Assembly: GCF_001514235.1 (NCBI RefSeq)
Contig: NZ_KQ948939.1
Coordinates: forward strand, 1 to 64,000
Direction: 5' to 3'
DNA length: 64,000 bases
DNA from: Streptomyces caeruleatus
GTDB lineage: Bacteria > Actinomycetota > Actinomycetes > Streptomycetales > Streptomycetaceae
Part shown: piece after piece, positions 57,072-64,000 of the stretch
How positions within the stretch are numbered: the first letter of the stretch is position 1
Layout of the letters: every line of letters begins with the position of its first letter
The notes under the pieces: generated by a model
Seen by the model: only the letters and a program-made list of their open reading frames with translations
Database searches by the model: none
What the model was told of the DNA's origin: nothing
Program-made: the position numbers and the translations under genes

Positions 57072-58285
57072 GTGCCACAGCCGTGGGGCGAGTCGAACAC
57101 GACACAGGCGTTGTGGCCGCCGAAGGCGAAGCTGTTGCTGATCACCGGCCCGTCCGGGATCTTGCGCGGCTCCCCGACGACCATGTCCAGCTCGCACCGG
57201 GGATCCAGCCGGGTGAGATGCGCGGTCGGCGGCGCGAGCCCCTCCCGCACGGACAGCGCGGTGATCACGGCCTCCAGCGCCCCCGCCAGCCCCAGCCCGT
57301 GCCCGGTCACGGCCTTGGGCGCGGTGACCGGCACGGCGCGCGGGCCGAACAGCGCGCTGATGGCCTGCGCCTCGGCGAGGTCGTTCAGCTCGGTGCCGGT
57401 GCCGTGCGCGTTGACATGGGTGACGGCGTCCGCGGTCGAACCGGCGTCGGCGAGCGCCTGCTCCATGCACGCCCGGGCCCCCGACCCGTCGGGGTGCGGT
57501 GCCGTCAGGTGGAAGGCGTCGGACGTACGCCCGTACCCGGTGAGCGTGGCGTGGACTCGGGCGCCCCGCGCGCGGGCGAGGTCCAGCCGCTCCAGCACCA
57601 GGAACGCCGCCCCTTCGGCGAGGACGAACCCCTGCCGCCCGACGTCGAACGGCCGTGACGCGGAAGCGGGATCCTCGCACGCGGTGACCATCGCCCCGGC
57701 CCGCCCGAACGCCAACGCGGTCGTCGGGGTCAGCGGACTGTCATGGCCCCCGGCCACCACCACGTCCGCGCACCCCGCCCGGATCATCTGCATGGCCTCG
57801 CCCACGGCATGCGTACCGGAGGCACAGGCGGTGGAGACCGTCAGGCTGGGCCCGGTGATCCCGAGCCTGGCGCTGATCCAGTACGCGCCCGCGTTGTTCA
57901 TCAGCCGGGGCGCGTAGAGCACGTCGGGCTGTCCGATGCCGTTCTCCTGGCTGATCACCCCGCCGTACCCGGTGCCGGTGACCACAGCCCGCCGGCCGGG
58001 ACCGACGTGCAGTCCTCCGGCGTCCGCCACCGCGTCCACGGCGGCGCACACGGCCAGCTGCACCGAACGGTCCATCCGGCGCATCTCCTTGGGCGCCAGT
58101 GAGCCGGCCGGGTCGAAGGCGGTCATGGCGGACGCCGGGTACACGACCGTGCCCTCGTCGTCGAAGGCGTGCAGCCCCGTCGCGGAACGGCACCGCACGA
58201 GACTCTCCCAGAGCTCCTCGGGACTCGCCCCGGCCGCGCAGCGAACCCCGAGGCCGGTGACGGCGACGGCGGGTCGGCCGGTCAT
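57068..58285 (-). CDS. Beta-ketoacyl synthase (KAS II/FabF-like), active-site complete
   Basis: A 405-residue thiolase-fold ketosynthase. Catalytic residues are Cys154 in TACASG, His294 in NAHGTGTELND and His329 in TGHGLGLAGALEA, a Cys-His-His triad of condensing enzymes. The N-terminus AVTGLGVRCAAGASPEELWESL is canonical. The gene is linked by ATGA overlaps to an ACP upstream and an acyltransferase downstream; no ketoreductase, dehydratase or malonyl transferase is next to it, so it must borrow these from primary fatty-acid synthesis. A chain extension or decarboxylative condensation of an ACP-bound unit is inferred. Confidence 0.92.
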   Translation of the reverse strand: MTGRPAVAVTGLGVRCAAGASPEELWESLVRCRSATGLHAFDDEGTVVYPASAMTAFDPAGSLAPKEMRRMDRSVQLAVCAAVDAVADAGGLHVGPGRRAVVTGTGYGGVISQENGIGQPDVLYAPRLMNNAGAYWISARLGITGPSLTVSTACASGTHAVGEAMQMIRAGCADVVVAGGHDSPLTPTTALAFGRAGAMVTACEDPASASRPFDVGRQGFVLAEGAAFLVLERLDLARARGARVHATLTGYGRTSDAFHLTAPHPDGSGARACMEQALADAGSTADAVTHVNAHGTGTELNDLAEAQAISALFGPRAVPVTAPKAVTGHGLGLAGALEAVITALSVREGLAPPTAHLTRLDPRCELDMVVGEPRKIPDGPVISNSFAFGGHNACVVFDSPHGCGT

Positions 58286-58557
58286 CGGGCGAGGGTGCTG
58301 TGGGCGCCGGGGGTACGCAGCCGCACGATGAGGTCGGCGACATCACCCACGGTGGACACGCCGACCTTGTCGGTCCCTCTCAGACAGACGCCGAACAACT
58401 CCTCCGAGGCCGCTTCCAGTTCGGTGATGTCCAGGCTGTCCGCGCCCAGGTCGGCGACCAGCCGAGCCTGCGGGACCACCGCCTCCGGCGGCACCGACAT
58501 CACCCGCGCGCACAGCGGGCGCAGCGCTTCCCATACGTCGCCGTGTTCCGCTTCCAT
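58282..58557 (-). CDS. Acyl carrier protein
   Basis: A 91-residue ACP. The phosphopantetheine site is GADSLDITEL with Ser41. The fold pattern (VMSVPPEAVVPQARLVADLGADSLDITELEAASEELFGV) is typical; the C-terminal 20 residues are basic (IVRLRTPGAHSTLAR), somewhat unlike primary ACPs. It is translated between the first acyltransferase and the KS, overlapping the latter by ATGA, so it should carry the substrate for the operon. Confidence 0.94.
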   Translation of the reverse strand: MEAEHGDVWEALRPLCARVMSVPPEAVVPQARLVADLGADSLDITELEAASEELFGVCLRGTDKVGVSTVGDVADLIVRLRTPGAHSTLAR

Positions 58558-58583
58558 GCAACTGCCTCCATCTCCTGGTGCCG

Positions 58584-59861
58584 TCAGGGCACTGACGGCG
58601 TCGCCATCCCGGCCCATGTCTCGAACTCCGTGACGACCGCGTCGGCGAGCCGCTCCGCGTCGTTCGGGCGCAGGTGGCACACCACGGTGAGCGTGAACGC
58701 GTCCCCTGCCTGTGCCAGGGCGAAGCTGACCGTGCCCGGGTGCTGCAGGGGCGGCAGGCCGACCGTGCGCACGAGCCGACGGCCCTGGAAGGTGCCTGCC
58801 CCGCCGGGCCACTTCATGGCCGTGGTCGCGGTCGCCGCGAAGCAGTTGTGCCGCCCGCGGTCGGCCAGCAGCCCGGTGACCCAGGGCCCCGTCCGGCGAA
58901 CCGCTTCTGCGGCCGGGAACAACACGGTGGCGTGCGCGGCGGCCCGCTCGGGCACACCGGCCATCGCGGCCTGACCGGCCCGCAGCCGTGCCACGGGCCC
59001 GTCCACGTCGACGGGCAGCGGAACCCGGACGACCGTGAGGGTGTTCCCGAGTTCGCCCGTGGTTGCCCCGGTGCGCAGATCGCACGGTACGGCCGTGTAG
59101 ACCGGTTCGTCGCGCTGTCGCCATTGCCGCACCGGCCCGTACCGGTCCCGCACCGCCCCGGCCACGGCGCCGACCAGCAGCTCGTTCAGCGTCGCGCCCC
59201 GGCCGTCGGCCGGCTGCCGGCGGGCGGACCGGACCATGTGCGCGGGCAGTTCGCGCACCGCGACCGAGGAGCACGGCTCCCCGGGCGGCCGCATCGGAAG
59301 GGCCTGTCCCGCGGCCGCCAGCGTCATGAGCTCCCTGCCCGCCGCACGCAGGCCGACCCGCGGCGGCGGCGCCGACCGCACCGACTCCCTGGCCGCGGGG
59401 CCGTCCATCAGCGCGCGCATCAACGTCGCCAGGGACCGCCCGTCCAGCAAGGCGTGCTGGGCCACCAGCGCCAGCGCGAAGTCACCGCCGTGCGCCGCGT
59501 CCGGGACCACGTGCAGCCGCCAGGGCGGCAGCCCGCCGGTCAGCGGCCGGTCCACGCTCCGCGCCCACAGGTCGTCCAACTTGGCCGACGCCACGCCGAC
59601 ATGCGCACCGGGATCGAACGGCCCCGGCACCGCCCACCGCATCCGCCCGCGCCGCCCGAACAGCCCCCGCCGCACCGCCGTACCGTCGCCCCGGGGGCCG
59701 TCGAGCACGCAGTTCATCCGCTCCAGGCCCGCCCACCGCTCGGCGACACGGGCCCGCACCTGCTCCACGTCGGGCTGCTCGCCGGAGAGGACCACCGCCA
59801 GGCCGATCACACCCGGACACCCGTTGAGCAGCAGCATCTCGTCGGCATAGGACAGTCTCAT
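58584..59861 (-). CDS. WS/DGAT-like acyltransferase (first gene of KS/ACP operon)
   Basis: A 425-residue paralogue of the protein at 55791, from the same superfamily (PGVIGLAVVLSGEQPDVEQVRARVAERWAGLERM matches PGTIGIAGVFPGEPLDLERVRARVRERWGGLERM, and RRQPADGRGATLNELL is shared). Its catalytic motif is AQHALLDG: the first His is Gln135, but the general-base His136 and Asp140 are kept, so activity is possible. Two such enzymes suggest two acyl-transfer steps or a pair acting as a heteromer. The ACP starts 26 bases downstream. Confidence 0.85.
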   Translation of the reverse strand: MRLSYADEMLLLNGCPGVIGLAVVLSGEQPDVEQVRARVAERWAGLERMNCVLDGPRGDGTAVRRGLFGRRGRMRWAVPGPFDPGAHVGVASAKLDDLWARSVDRPLTGGLPPWRLHVVPDAAHGGDFALALVAQHALLDGRSLATLMRALMDGPAARESVRSAPPPRVGLRAAGRELMTLAAAGQALPMRPPGEPCSSVAVRELPAHMVRSARRQPADGRGATLNELLVGAVAGAVRDRYGPVRQWRQRDEPVYTAVPCDLRTGATTGELGNTLTVVRVPLPVDVDGPVARLRAGQAAMAGVPERAAAHATVLFPAAEAVRRTGPWVTGLLADRGRHNCFAATATTAMKWPGGAGTFQGRRLVRTVGLPPLQHPGTVSFALAQAGDAFTLTVVCHLRPNDAERLADAVVTEFETWAGMATPSVP

Positions 59862-59885
59862 GCGGTCTCTCCGGCTCGCAGTCCA

Positions 59886-59914
59886 AACGCCCGCCCCGTG
59901 ATGGAGCGGGCGTT
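59886..59914 (-). terminator. Hairpin between small secreted gene and acyltransferase operon
   Basis: Stem aacgcccgc / gcgggcgtt with an 11-base loop, downstream of the 59936 gene and upstream of the operon, both on the minus strand; it may end the former or attenuate read-through into the latter. Confidence 0.6.
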
Positions 59915-59935
59915 GAACCGAACACTTCCTACGGT

Positions 59936-60217
59936 CTACTTGAGCGCTCCGCTGTTGCAGCCCATGTCCGAGCCGAGGTGGCTGGGCTGCGCACCCGGGG
60001 AGCCCTCACCGTTGAGCGCGTTGCCCAGCGCGCCGTTGACGAGGCCGAGGCTGCCGAGGATGTCGATGTTCATGTCGTGCGAACGGCACTCGATGCCCTG
60101 CGTGATGTCGACGTCGTGGGCCATCGCCTCACCGTGGGCGGCGGCGGTGCCGGCGCCGAACGAGCCGACGCTGCCGAGGACGGCGCCCACGAGGGCGACC
60201 TTGTGAAGCTTGCGCAT
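59936..60217 (-). CDS. Small secreted protein, CxSHD-NGEG family (copy 1)
   Basis: A 93-residue exported protein. A signal peptide (MRKLHKVALVGAVLGSVGSFGAGTAAA) is followed by a mature part of about 65 residues with two Cys. The core C(R)SHDMNIDILGSLGLVNGALGNALNGEG-PGAQ...GSDMGC recurs in the proteins at 62164 and 62715. The family is unknown to me; it is not a chaplin or rodlin by motif. The two Cys probably form a disulfide outside the cell. GGAG precedes the ATG. It lies just upstream of the KS/ACP operon on the same strand. Confidence 0.85.
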   Translation of the reverse strand: MRKLHKVALVGAVLGSVGSFGAGTAAAHGEAMAHDVDITQGIECRSHDMNIDILGSLGLVNGALGNALNGEGSPGAQPSHLGSDMGCNSGALK

Positions 60218-60292
60218 TTCTTCTCCGTTGGTCGAGCAGATGGGGTGTGCGGGAGATCGAGCGGGGAGGCGTGACACGTACGGCCCGCTCCG

Positions 60293-61063
60293 TCAGCCGA
60301 GTCGGGGCAGACCCAACTGGCCCACGGGCGGCGCCGCGACCTGTCCCAGGCCGAGGCCGGGCACCTGCGGTGCGCTGGCCGGCGAGATCAGCGGGTTGAT
60401 CAGCGGGTTCACCTCGGGGTTCACCTGCGGGTTCACCTGCGGGGCGACCCGCGGCGGGGGCTCCGGGTTGAAGACCTGCGGCGCGGAGACCTGCGGAGCG
60501 ACCTGCGGCATCACCTGCGGCGCCGTCTGCGGGGTGACCTGCGGCACGACCTGCGGCGCGACGGGCTGGGGCGCGGCGGCCGGCGCGGAGTGCGGCGCAC
60601 CGGAGGCCTCCGCGTAGCCGCCCGACGAGGCCGAGGCGGAGGCGTAACCGCTCTCCTGGCGCGGGGCGGGCGCCGGGGGCGCGTAGTGCGGCGCCGGCTG
60701 GGGCTGCGGCTGCGGACGCGTGGCCTGCGCGGCACCCGTCGAACGGGCCGACGCCATGACCTGGGGCTGCGGCGGCGCGTACTGGGGAGCGGGCGCCGGG
60801 GCGTACTGCGGCGGCGCGTACTGGGGCGCCGGAGCGTACTGAGGAGCCGCGTACTGAGGAGGAGGCGCCGGAGCGTACTGGGGCGCCGCGTACTGGGGAG
60901 GAGGCGCCGGAGCGTACTGAGGTGCCGGATATTCGGGAGCGGGAGCCGGCGCGGCACCGCTGTACCCGACGGGATAGTCGGCGGCCTCGCTTACGCCGGC
61001 ACCGATGGCGGTCAGACCGCCGGCCGCCGCTACGACGAGCGCGGCCTTGTGAAGCTTGCGCAT
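60293..61063 (-). CDS. Secreted Pro/Ala/Tyr/Gln-rich repeat protein
   Basis: A 256-residue exported protein with signal peptide MRKLHKAALVVAAAGGLTAIGAGVSEA, nearly the same as its neighbours. Mature residues about 45-105 are tandem repeats of APQYAPAPPPQYA; residues about 170-240 are repeats of the form APQV.PQV.PQ and NPQVNPEVNPLINP. No Cys or enzymatic motif. Such sequence suits a wall-associated or fibrous extended protein. The 5' leader and start (ATGAAGGGCCGAGGG, then ATGCGCAAGCTTCA) are conserved with the divergent gene at 61483. Confidence 0.85.
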   Translation of the reverse strand: MRKLHKAALVVAAAGGLTAIGAGVSEAADYPVGYSGAAPAPAPEYPAPQYAPAPPPQYAAPQYAPAPPPQYAAPQYAPAPQYAPPQYAPAPAPQYAPPQPQVMASARSTGAAQATRPQPQPQPAPHYAPPAPAPRQESGYASASASSGGYAEASGAPHSAPAAAPQPVAPQVVPQVTPQTAPQVMPQVAPQVSAPQVFNPEPPPRVAPQVNPQVNPEVNPLINPLISPASAPQVPGLGLGQVAAPPVGQLGLPRLG

Positions 61064-61482
61064 GGAACCCTCGGCCCTTCATTACCTGTACAGGGAAATC
61101 CGTTGTATTCAGTCAGTCTTGCGTGCGCTCAGTCTGATATTCGTACTGCGCCCTTACAGGGGTAATGCCTGAGCTGTCATGTGGACTTCACGCCGGAGCA
61201 GGCAGCGGATCCCGTTGCCTCTCTCTGATTCCGGATCGCTGCCCTCTCTCAGCTGGCAACGACATTTCCCTGAGCAGGTCACGGGATCCAAATTTCCGTC
61301 ACTCAATTGCCATCCATCCGATAAAAGGCTCTGATGAACACCCTCTGGCAAATGAGTGACGGCATCTTCGCGCACGTGACCGGCCCGACGCTTCTCTCGT
61401 TCCCCCCAGGGTCAGAGCGATGGTGCATCGCAGCCGCATTTCCATATGTTCCATGCACAGGTCAATGAAGGGCCGGGGTTCC
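61064..61482. other. Divergent intergenic region between two paralogous secreted genes
   Basis: About 420 bases without a convincing gene. The ends carry conserved leaders (acaggtaatgaagggccg... on the minus strand and acaggtcaatgaagggccg... on the plus strand). The middle (61250-61330) is AT-rich. I see no hairpin or RNA of known type. Confidence 0.5.
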
Positions 61483-61962
61483 ATGCGCAAGCTTCATCAG
61501 GTCGCGCTCGTCGTAGCAGCAGCCAGTGGTCTGTCGGCCATCGGCGCCGGACCCAGCGTCGCCGACGCGCCCGTCGGATACGGCGGCACGGCACCGGCTC
61601 CCGTCGGCCAGCCGGACGTCCAGGCCACCTCGTGGGGCAGTTCGCAGGCTTCCGCGCAGTCCTCCAACTCGCCGACCGCGCACGGCCAGGCGGCCCCGGG
61701 CCCGCAGCGGGGCGCCGACGTCAGCCCGCAGGTCAGCCCCCAACTGAGCCCGAAGATCAGCCCGCAGGTCAACCAGCAGCCGGCCGCGGCGCCGTCCGGC
61801 CCGATCGAGCAGGCCAACCTGTTCCGCCCGTACCAGGAGTGCAGCCCGCAGTCGCTGGTCAACGCGGCTGTCCCGGTCGCCGTACTGGCCGCCTCCGAGA
61901 CCCGCGGCATCGACTGCGACCAGGCCAACAGCCAGGCGAACTCCCTGGCCCACGCCCGCTAG
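61483..61962 (+). CDS. Secreted protein related to the 60293 repeat protein
   Basis: A 159-residue exported protein. Signal peptide MRKLHQVALVVAAASGLSAIGAGPSVA is a near copy of the neighbour's. The mature part has DVSPQVSPQLSPKISPQVNQQP, the same (S)PQV repeat type as in the 60293 protein, and then a different C-terminus with two Cys (YQECSPQSLVNAAVPVAVLAASETRGIDCDQANSQAN). ATG 61483 is favoured, with an in-frame ATG at 61465 possible. Function unknown; probably cell-surface. Confidence 0.82.
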   Translation: MRKLHQVALVVAAASGLSAIGAGPSVADAPVGYGGTAPAPVGQPDVQATSWGSSQASAQSSNSPTAHGQAAPGPQRGADVSPQVSPQLSPKISPQVNQQPAAAPSGPIEQANLFRPYQECSPQSLVNAAVPVAVLAASETRGIDCDQANSQANSLAHAR

Positions 61963-62093
61963 ACGCGCCGGCGACGACGCCCGGAGGAGATCCGAACCTC
62001 ATCTCCTCACGGTTACTCGATGCGGCTTTTGGGTGCTTCCGGTATGAAGTGCGAACTTCGGCGTGCCTCCGGGACATATCGGGATACTTCGTA

Positions 62094-62166
62094 TTAATCT
62101 TCCGTAACTGTACGAAGTCGATCTTCTACAGATCGCACCCACCTCACTCCACCGGAGAAGAACATG
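62094..62166 (+). repeat. Conserved leader of copy 2 of the microprotein family
   Basis: Cttccgtaactgtacgaagtcg...atcgcacccacctcactccaccggagaagaacatg is repeated at 62641-62717 (about 75% identical), covering the leader and ribosome site of both genes. Confidence 0.8.
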
Positions 62167-62448
62167 CACAAGGTTCGCAAGGCTGCCGTCATGGTCGTCG
62201 CCGTCGGCACCATCGGACTCCTGGGCGCCGGCACGGCCACCGCCGACGGCCACGGCGGCAAGGACGGGGGCAAGTTCAGCGTCCTGCAGAGCTCCAACTG
62301 CAAGTCGCACGACCTGAACGTCGACGTCCTCGGCCAGGTCGGCGTCCTCAACGGCCTGCTGGGCAGCGCGCTCAACGGCGAGGGCGACCCGGGCGCGCAG
62401 GACACCCACCTCGGCTCGTCGATGGGCTGCAACAACAGCGCCTTCTAG
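62164..62448 (+). CDS. Small secreted protein, CxSHD-NGEG family (copy 2)
   Basis: A 94-residue exported protein. Signal peptide MHKVRKAAVMVVAVGTIGLLGAGTATA; mature part with Gly-rich start (DGHGGKDGGKFSVLQSSN), then the family core CKSHDLNVDVLGQVGVLNGLLGSALNGEG-PGAQDTHLGSSMGC and tail NNSAF. Two Cys. GGAG lies 8 bases before the ATG. A rho-independent terminator follows. It is a duplicate of the next gene, including the 5' leader. Confidence 0.88.
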   Translation: MHKVRKAAVMVVAVGTIGLLGAGTATADGHGGKDGGKFSVLQSSNCKSHDLNVDVLGQVGVLNGLLGSALNGEGDPGAQDTHLGSSMGCNNSAF

Positions 62449-62484
62449 GCACTGACGGCCGCGCAGCCGGCCGAAGCGGGAAAC

Positions 62485-62528
62485 AGTCCCGGTACCGAGC
62501 CCCAGGCCCGGTGCCGGGACTCCTTTTT
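62485..62528 (+). terminator. Rho-independent terminator after copy 2
   Basis: Stem agtcccggtaccg / cggtgccgggact (13 bp, one G-T) followed by CCTTTTT. Confidence 0.9.
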
Positions 62529-62640
62529 GCGACACGCCTTTGCCCCGCGATTCCTCGCCGAGGGATTAATTTCCGGGCCATCGGCCAAGATGGTGAGAAT
62601 TTCCAGAATTCGGCGCGCCGCCCATTGCTCCGCATTACTT

Positions 62641-62717
62641 CCTATTAGCCTCCGTAACTGTTCGAAGTCGGTCCGAAATGGATCGCAACCCACTTCACTC
62701 CACCGGAGAAGAACATG
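62641..62717 (+). repeat. Conserved leader of copy 3 of the microprotein family
   Basis: Matches 62094-62166: cctccgtaactgttcgaagtcg at the 5' end and cttcactccaccggagaagaacatg at the 3' end. Shows that promoter or leader was duplicated with the gene. Confidence 0.8.
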
Positions 62718-63008
62718 TACAAGCTCCGCAAGGCCGCCGTCCTGGTCGCCGCTCTCGGGAGCGTCGGCCTCCTGACCTCCGGCGCCGCCCACGCCGACGG
62801 AGGTGGCTGGGGCCAGAAGGGCACGAACGTCGACGTCCTCCAGAGCAGCAACTGCCGGTCGCACGACGCCAACGTCGACATCCTCGGCCAGGTCGGTATC
62901 GCCAACGGCCTGGGCGGCAACCTGCTGAACGGCGAGGGCAGCCCGGGCGCGCAGGAGACCGGGCTCGGCTCGGAGATGGGCTGCAGCAACAGCGCCTTCG
63001 GCAAGTGA
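62715..63008 (+). CDS. Small secreted protein, CxSHD-NGEG family (copy 3)
   Basis: A 97-residue exported protein. Signal peptide MYKLRKAAVLVAALGSVGLLTSGAAHA; mature part DGGGWGQKGTNVDVLQSSN followed by CRSHDANVDILGQVGIANGLGGNLLNGEG-PGAQETGLGSEMGC and SNSAFGK. Two Cys in the same places as copies 1 and 2. GGAG lies 8 bases before the ATG. A strong terminator with a T run follows. Role unknown; secretion and small size suggest a surface or signalling role. Confidence 0.88.
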   Translation: MYKLRKAAVLVAALGSVGLLTSGAAHADGGGWGQKGTNVDVLQSSNCRSHDANVDILGQVGIANGLGGNLLNGEGSPGAQETGLGSEMGCSNSAFGK

Positions 63009-63025
63009 CGTAGACCGCTTCCTTT

Positions 63026-63065
63026 CCCGGTGCCCCGGCCTTCCGGCCGGGGCACCGGGCTTTTT
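63026..63065 (+). terminator. Rho-independent terminator after copy 3
   Basis: Perfect 15-bp stem (cccggtgccccggcc / ggccggggcaccggg), 4-base loop, followed by CTTTTT. Confidence 0.95.
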
Positions 63066-63161
63066 GCAGTCCGCCCCGCCCCGGGAAGCGCCGTCCGGAG
63101 GCCGGGAAAGCGAATGCCGGACCAGGATCACTCCCGGTCCGGCATCGGCCGCTCACGCGCC

Positions 63162-63509
63162 TCAGAAGTCGAACTTGGGAATCTTGATGCCCTTGGGCAG
63201 CTTCGCCGTGTTGTTGCACTCCACAGTCGGCCCGGAATGCACGGACCCGTCGTTCAGCATCTGGTCCCGGGGGCCGACGACTCGCGGCCGCTCGACCGTC
63301 GAGCAGTCCTGGCTCTGCTTGAGGACGTAGCCGTTGCGCTTGTCCTTGTGGACGACCTCGCTCTTCTTGACGCAGACGATGTCTCCCTGGGCGGTGAACG
63401 AGCAGGCGCCCTTGGGATCGTCGGCGTACGCCGGCGCGGCGCCGCTGTAGATCACGGCTAGAGCTCCGAGGAGCCCCGAGACGGTTGCGATCTTCTGTCG
63501 ACCGTTCAT
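63162..63509 (-). CDS. Small secreted protein, four-Cys type
   Basis: A 115-residue exported protein. Signal peptide MNGRQKIATVSGLLGALAVIYSGAAPAYA; mature part begins DDPKGACSFTAQGDIVCVKKSEVVHKDKRNGYVLKQ and includes QDCSTVERPRVV and VECNNTAKLPKGIKIPKFDF. Four Cys could make two disulfides. It lacks the CxSHD core of the neighbours, so it is a separate family; some Streptomyces genomes carry similar proteins as I recall. ATG 63509 has AAGGA 9 bases upstream. Confidence 0.85.
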   Translation of the reverse strand: MNGRQKIATVSGLLGALAVIYSGAAPAYADDPKGACSFTAQGDIVCVKKSEVVHKDKRNGYVLKQSQDCSTVERPRVVGPRDQMLNDGSVHSGPTVECNNTAKLPKGIKIPKFDF

Positions 63510-63551
63510 GTACGGCGTTCCTTTGCAAAGGTCGAGTACGACGGAACTGCG

Positions 63552-63598
63552 GCAGCCCGGCCGCGCACCCTGACGGGTCTGCTGCGCGGCCGGGCTGC
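63552..63598 (-). terminator. Strong hairpin between the last two secreted-protein genes
   Basis: Perfect 16-bp stem gcagcccggccgcgca / tgcgcggccgggctgc with a 15-base loop. Probably ends the transcript of the upstream (63846-64000) gene; the stretch 63599-63845 holds nothing else I recognise. Confidence 0.8.
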
Positions 63599-63845
63599 AT
63601 TTGCTAAGGGTGTTGTCCAGCACACCGTTGAAAACAGCTCGGTCTGATCCAGGAGCTGGGCGTTCAGACCGCGCGATATGCATAACGGTGTTCCGACGGA
63701 TATCGATGCGCCTGTCGTGACGCTTCGCGGCGATGGCCTAGTGGGCCGGCGGTGGCGTGGAGTTGGCAGCCACCCGCCCCGCGGCGGTCACGACGAAATC
63801 ACAGTGCCCTGAAACCCGCGCATCGGACCCTCGGCGTCTTTCTTC

Positions 63846-64000
63846 TTACTGAGCGGTGTACGACGGGGTGGTGTACGACGGAGCGCTGTACTCGCCGTAT
63901 CCGTACTCCGGCGCGGCGGCCTTGGGAGCGGCCTCCGGCGCGACCTGCGGAGCAGCGGCGGGAGCCGCCTCCGGAGCCGCGTGCGCCTTGTCGGTCGGCG
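63846..64000 (-). CDS. C-terminus of a Pro/Ala/Tyr-rich (probably secreted) protein, partial
   Basis: The last 50 residues of a gene whose start is beyond the window. Sequence is rich in APEAAPAAAPQVAPEAAPK repeats and ends GYGEYSAPSYTTPSYTAQ. The repeats (PQVAPEAAP) and Tyr-rich end resemble the 60293 protein, so it is likely another surface protein of the same group. Confidence 0.7.
   Translation of the reverse strand, partial: PTDKAHAAPEAAPAAAPQVAPEAAPKAAAPEYGYGEYSAPSYTTPSYTAQ

Noticed and set aside
55791..59861. Non-ribosomal peptide synthetase condensation domains
   Set aside because: The HHxxxDG-type motif is shared by WS/DGAT proteins. There is no adenylation or peptidyl-carrier domain, and the other conserved segments fit WS/DGAT proteins better.
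59936..63008. Identification of the microproteins as chaplins or rodlins
   Set aside because: Chaplin features (GNTV, VCGN, NPAFGN) and rodlin features are absent; only size, signal peptide and two Cys agree.

Overview
The window is high-GC actinobacterial chromosome, almost certainly Streptomyces. The evidence is strong third-position G/C bias, GTG/TTG starts, a bldA-type TTA codon in a SARP regulator, DasR-like sites before nagKA, and a backbone order (groEL2, csp, cysO, thrC-like, gpgS, otsA ... otsB, sugar-binding lipoprotein, nagK, nagA, pfkB, cdgB, terD) that I recall from the core region around SCO4296 to SCO4277 of S. coelicolor. No tool was run; family names rest on motifs and recall.

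Layout. 1-1.6 kb: end of a Uma2 nuclease gene, a Phd/YefM-RelE toxin-antitoxin pair and a hypothetical gene. 1.6-4.3 kb: DHA2-type MFS exporter and an old-yellow-enzyme reductase, each with a palindrome upstream. 4.3-12 kb: groEL2 with two CIRCE operators, a cold-shock gene, a thrC-like/cysO pair behind a SAM-I riboswitch, gpgS and otsA. 12-26 kb: a block between otsA and otsB that looks like an accessory biosynthetic cluster: a TTA-containing SARP diverging from nine co-directional genes (AfsA-like, HAD, FAD hydroxylase, NAD(P) reductase, MMPL, two exported alpha/beta hydrolases, second MMPL, metallophosphoesterase). 26-33 kb: otsB, a sugar-binding lipoprotein, nagK-nagA under paired dre sites, a PfkB kinase and a membrane-anchored CBM-like protein. 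33-35 kb: a complete IscB nuclease gene with a candidate omega-RNA, lodged directly against the CBM-like gene and lacking any transposase. 35-55 kb: cdgB (GAF-PAS-GGDEF) and ordinary enzyme genes, plus a divergent tRNA-Gly(UCC) gene at 43.5 kb. 55.8-60 kb: a four-gene operon with two WS/DGAT-like acyltransferases, an ACP and a ketosynthase. 60-64 kb: an array of small exported proteins in at least two paralogous families.

Main biological points: (i) the SAM-riboswitch/thrC-like/cysO arrangement suggests a sulfur role for a gene usually labelled threonine synthase; (ii) the SARP/AfsA/MMPL/hydrolase block is a candidate signalling or specialised-metabolite cluster, with a duplicated hydrolase whose two copies differ in the nucleophile (Asp versus Ser); (iii) an apparently intact but orphan IscB has become translationally linked to a host gene; (iv) a stand-alone KS/ACP/double-acyltransferase operon lies beside a family of secreted microproteins; (v) the odd tRNA-Gly has loop changes that raise the question of a non-translational role.
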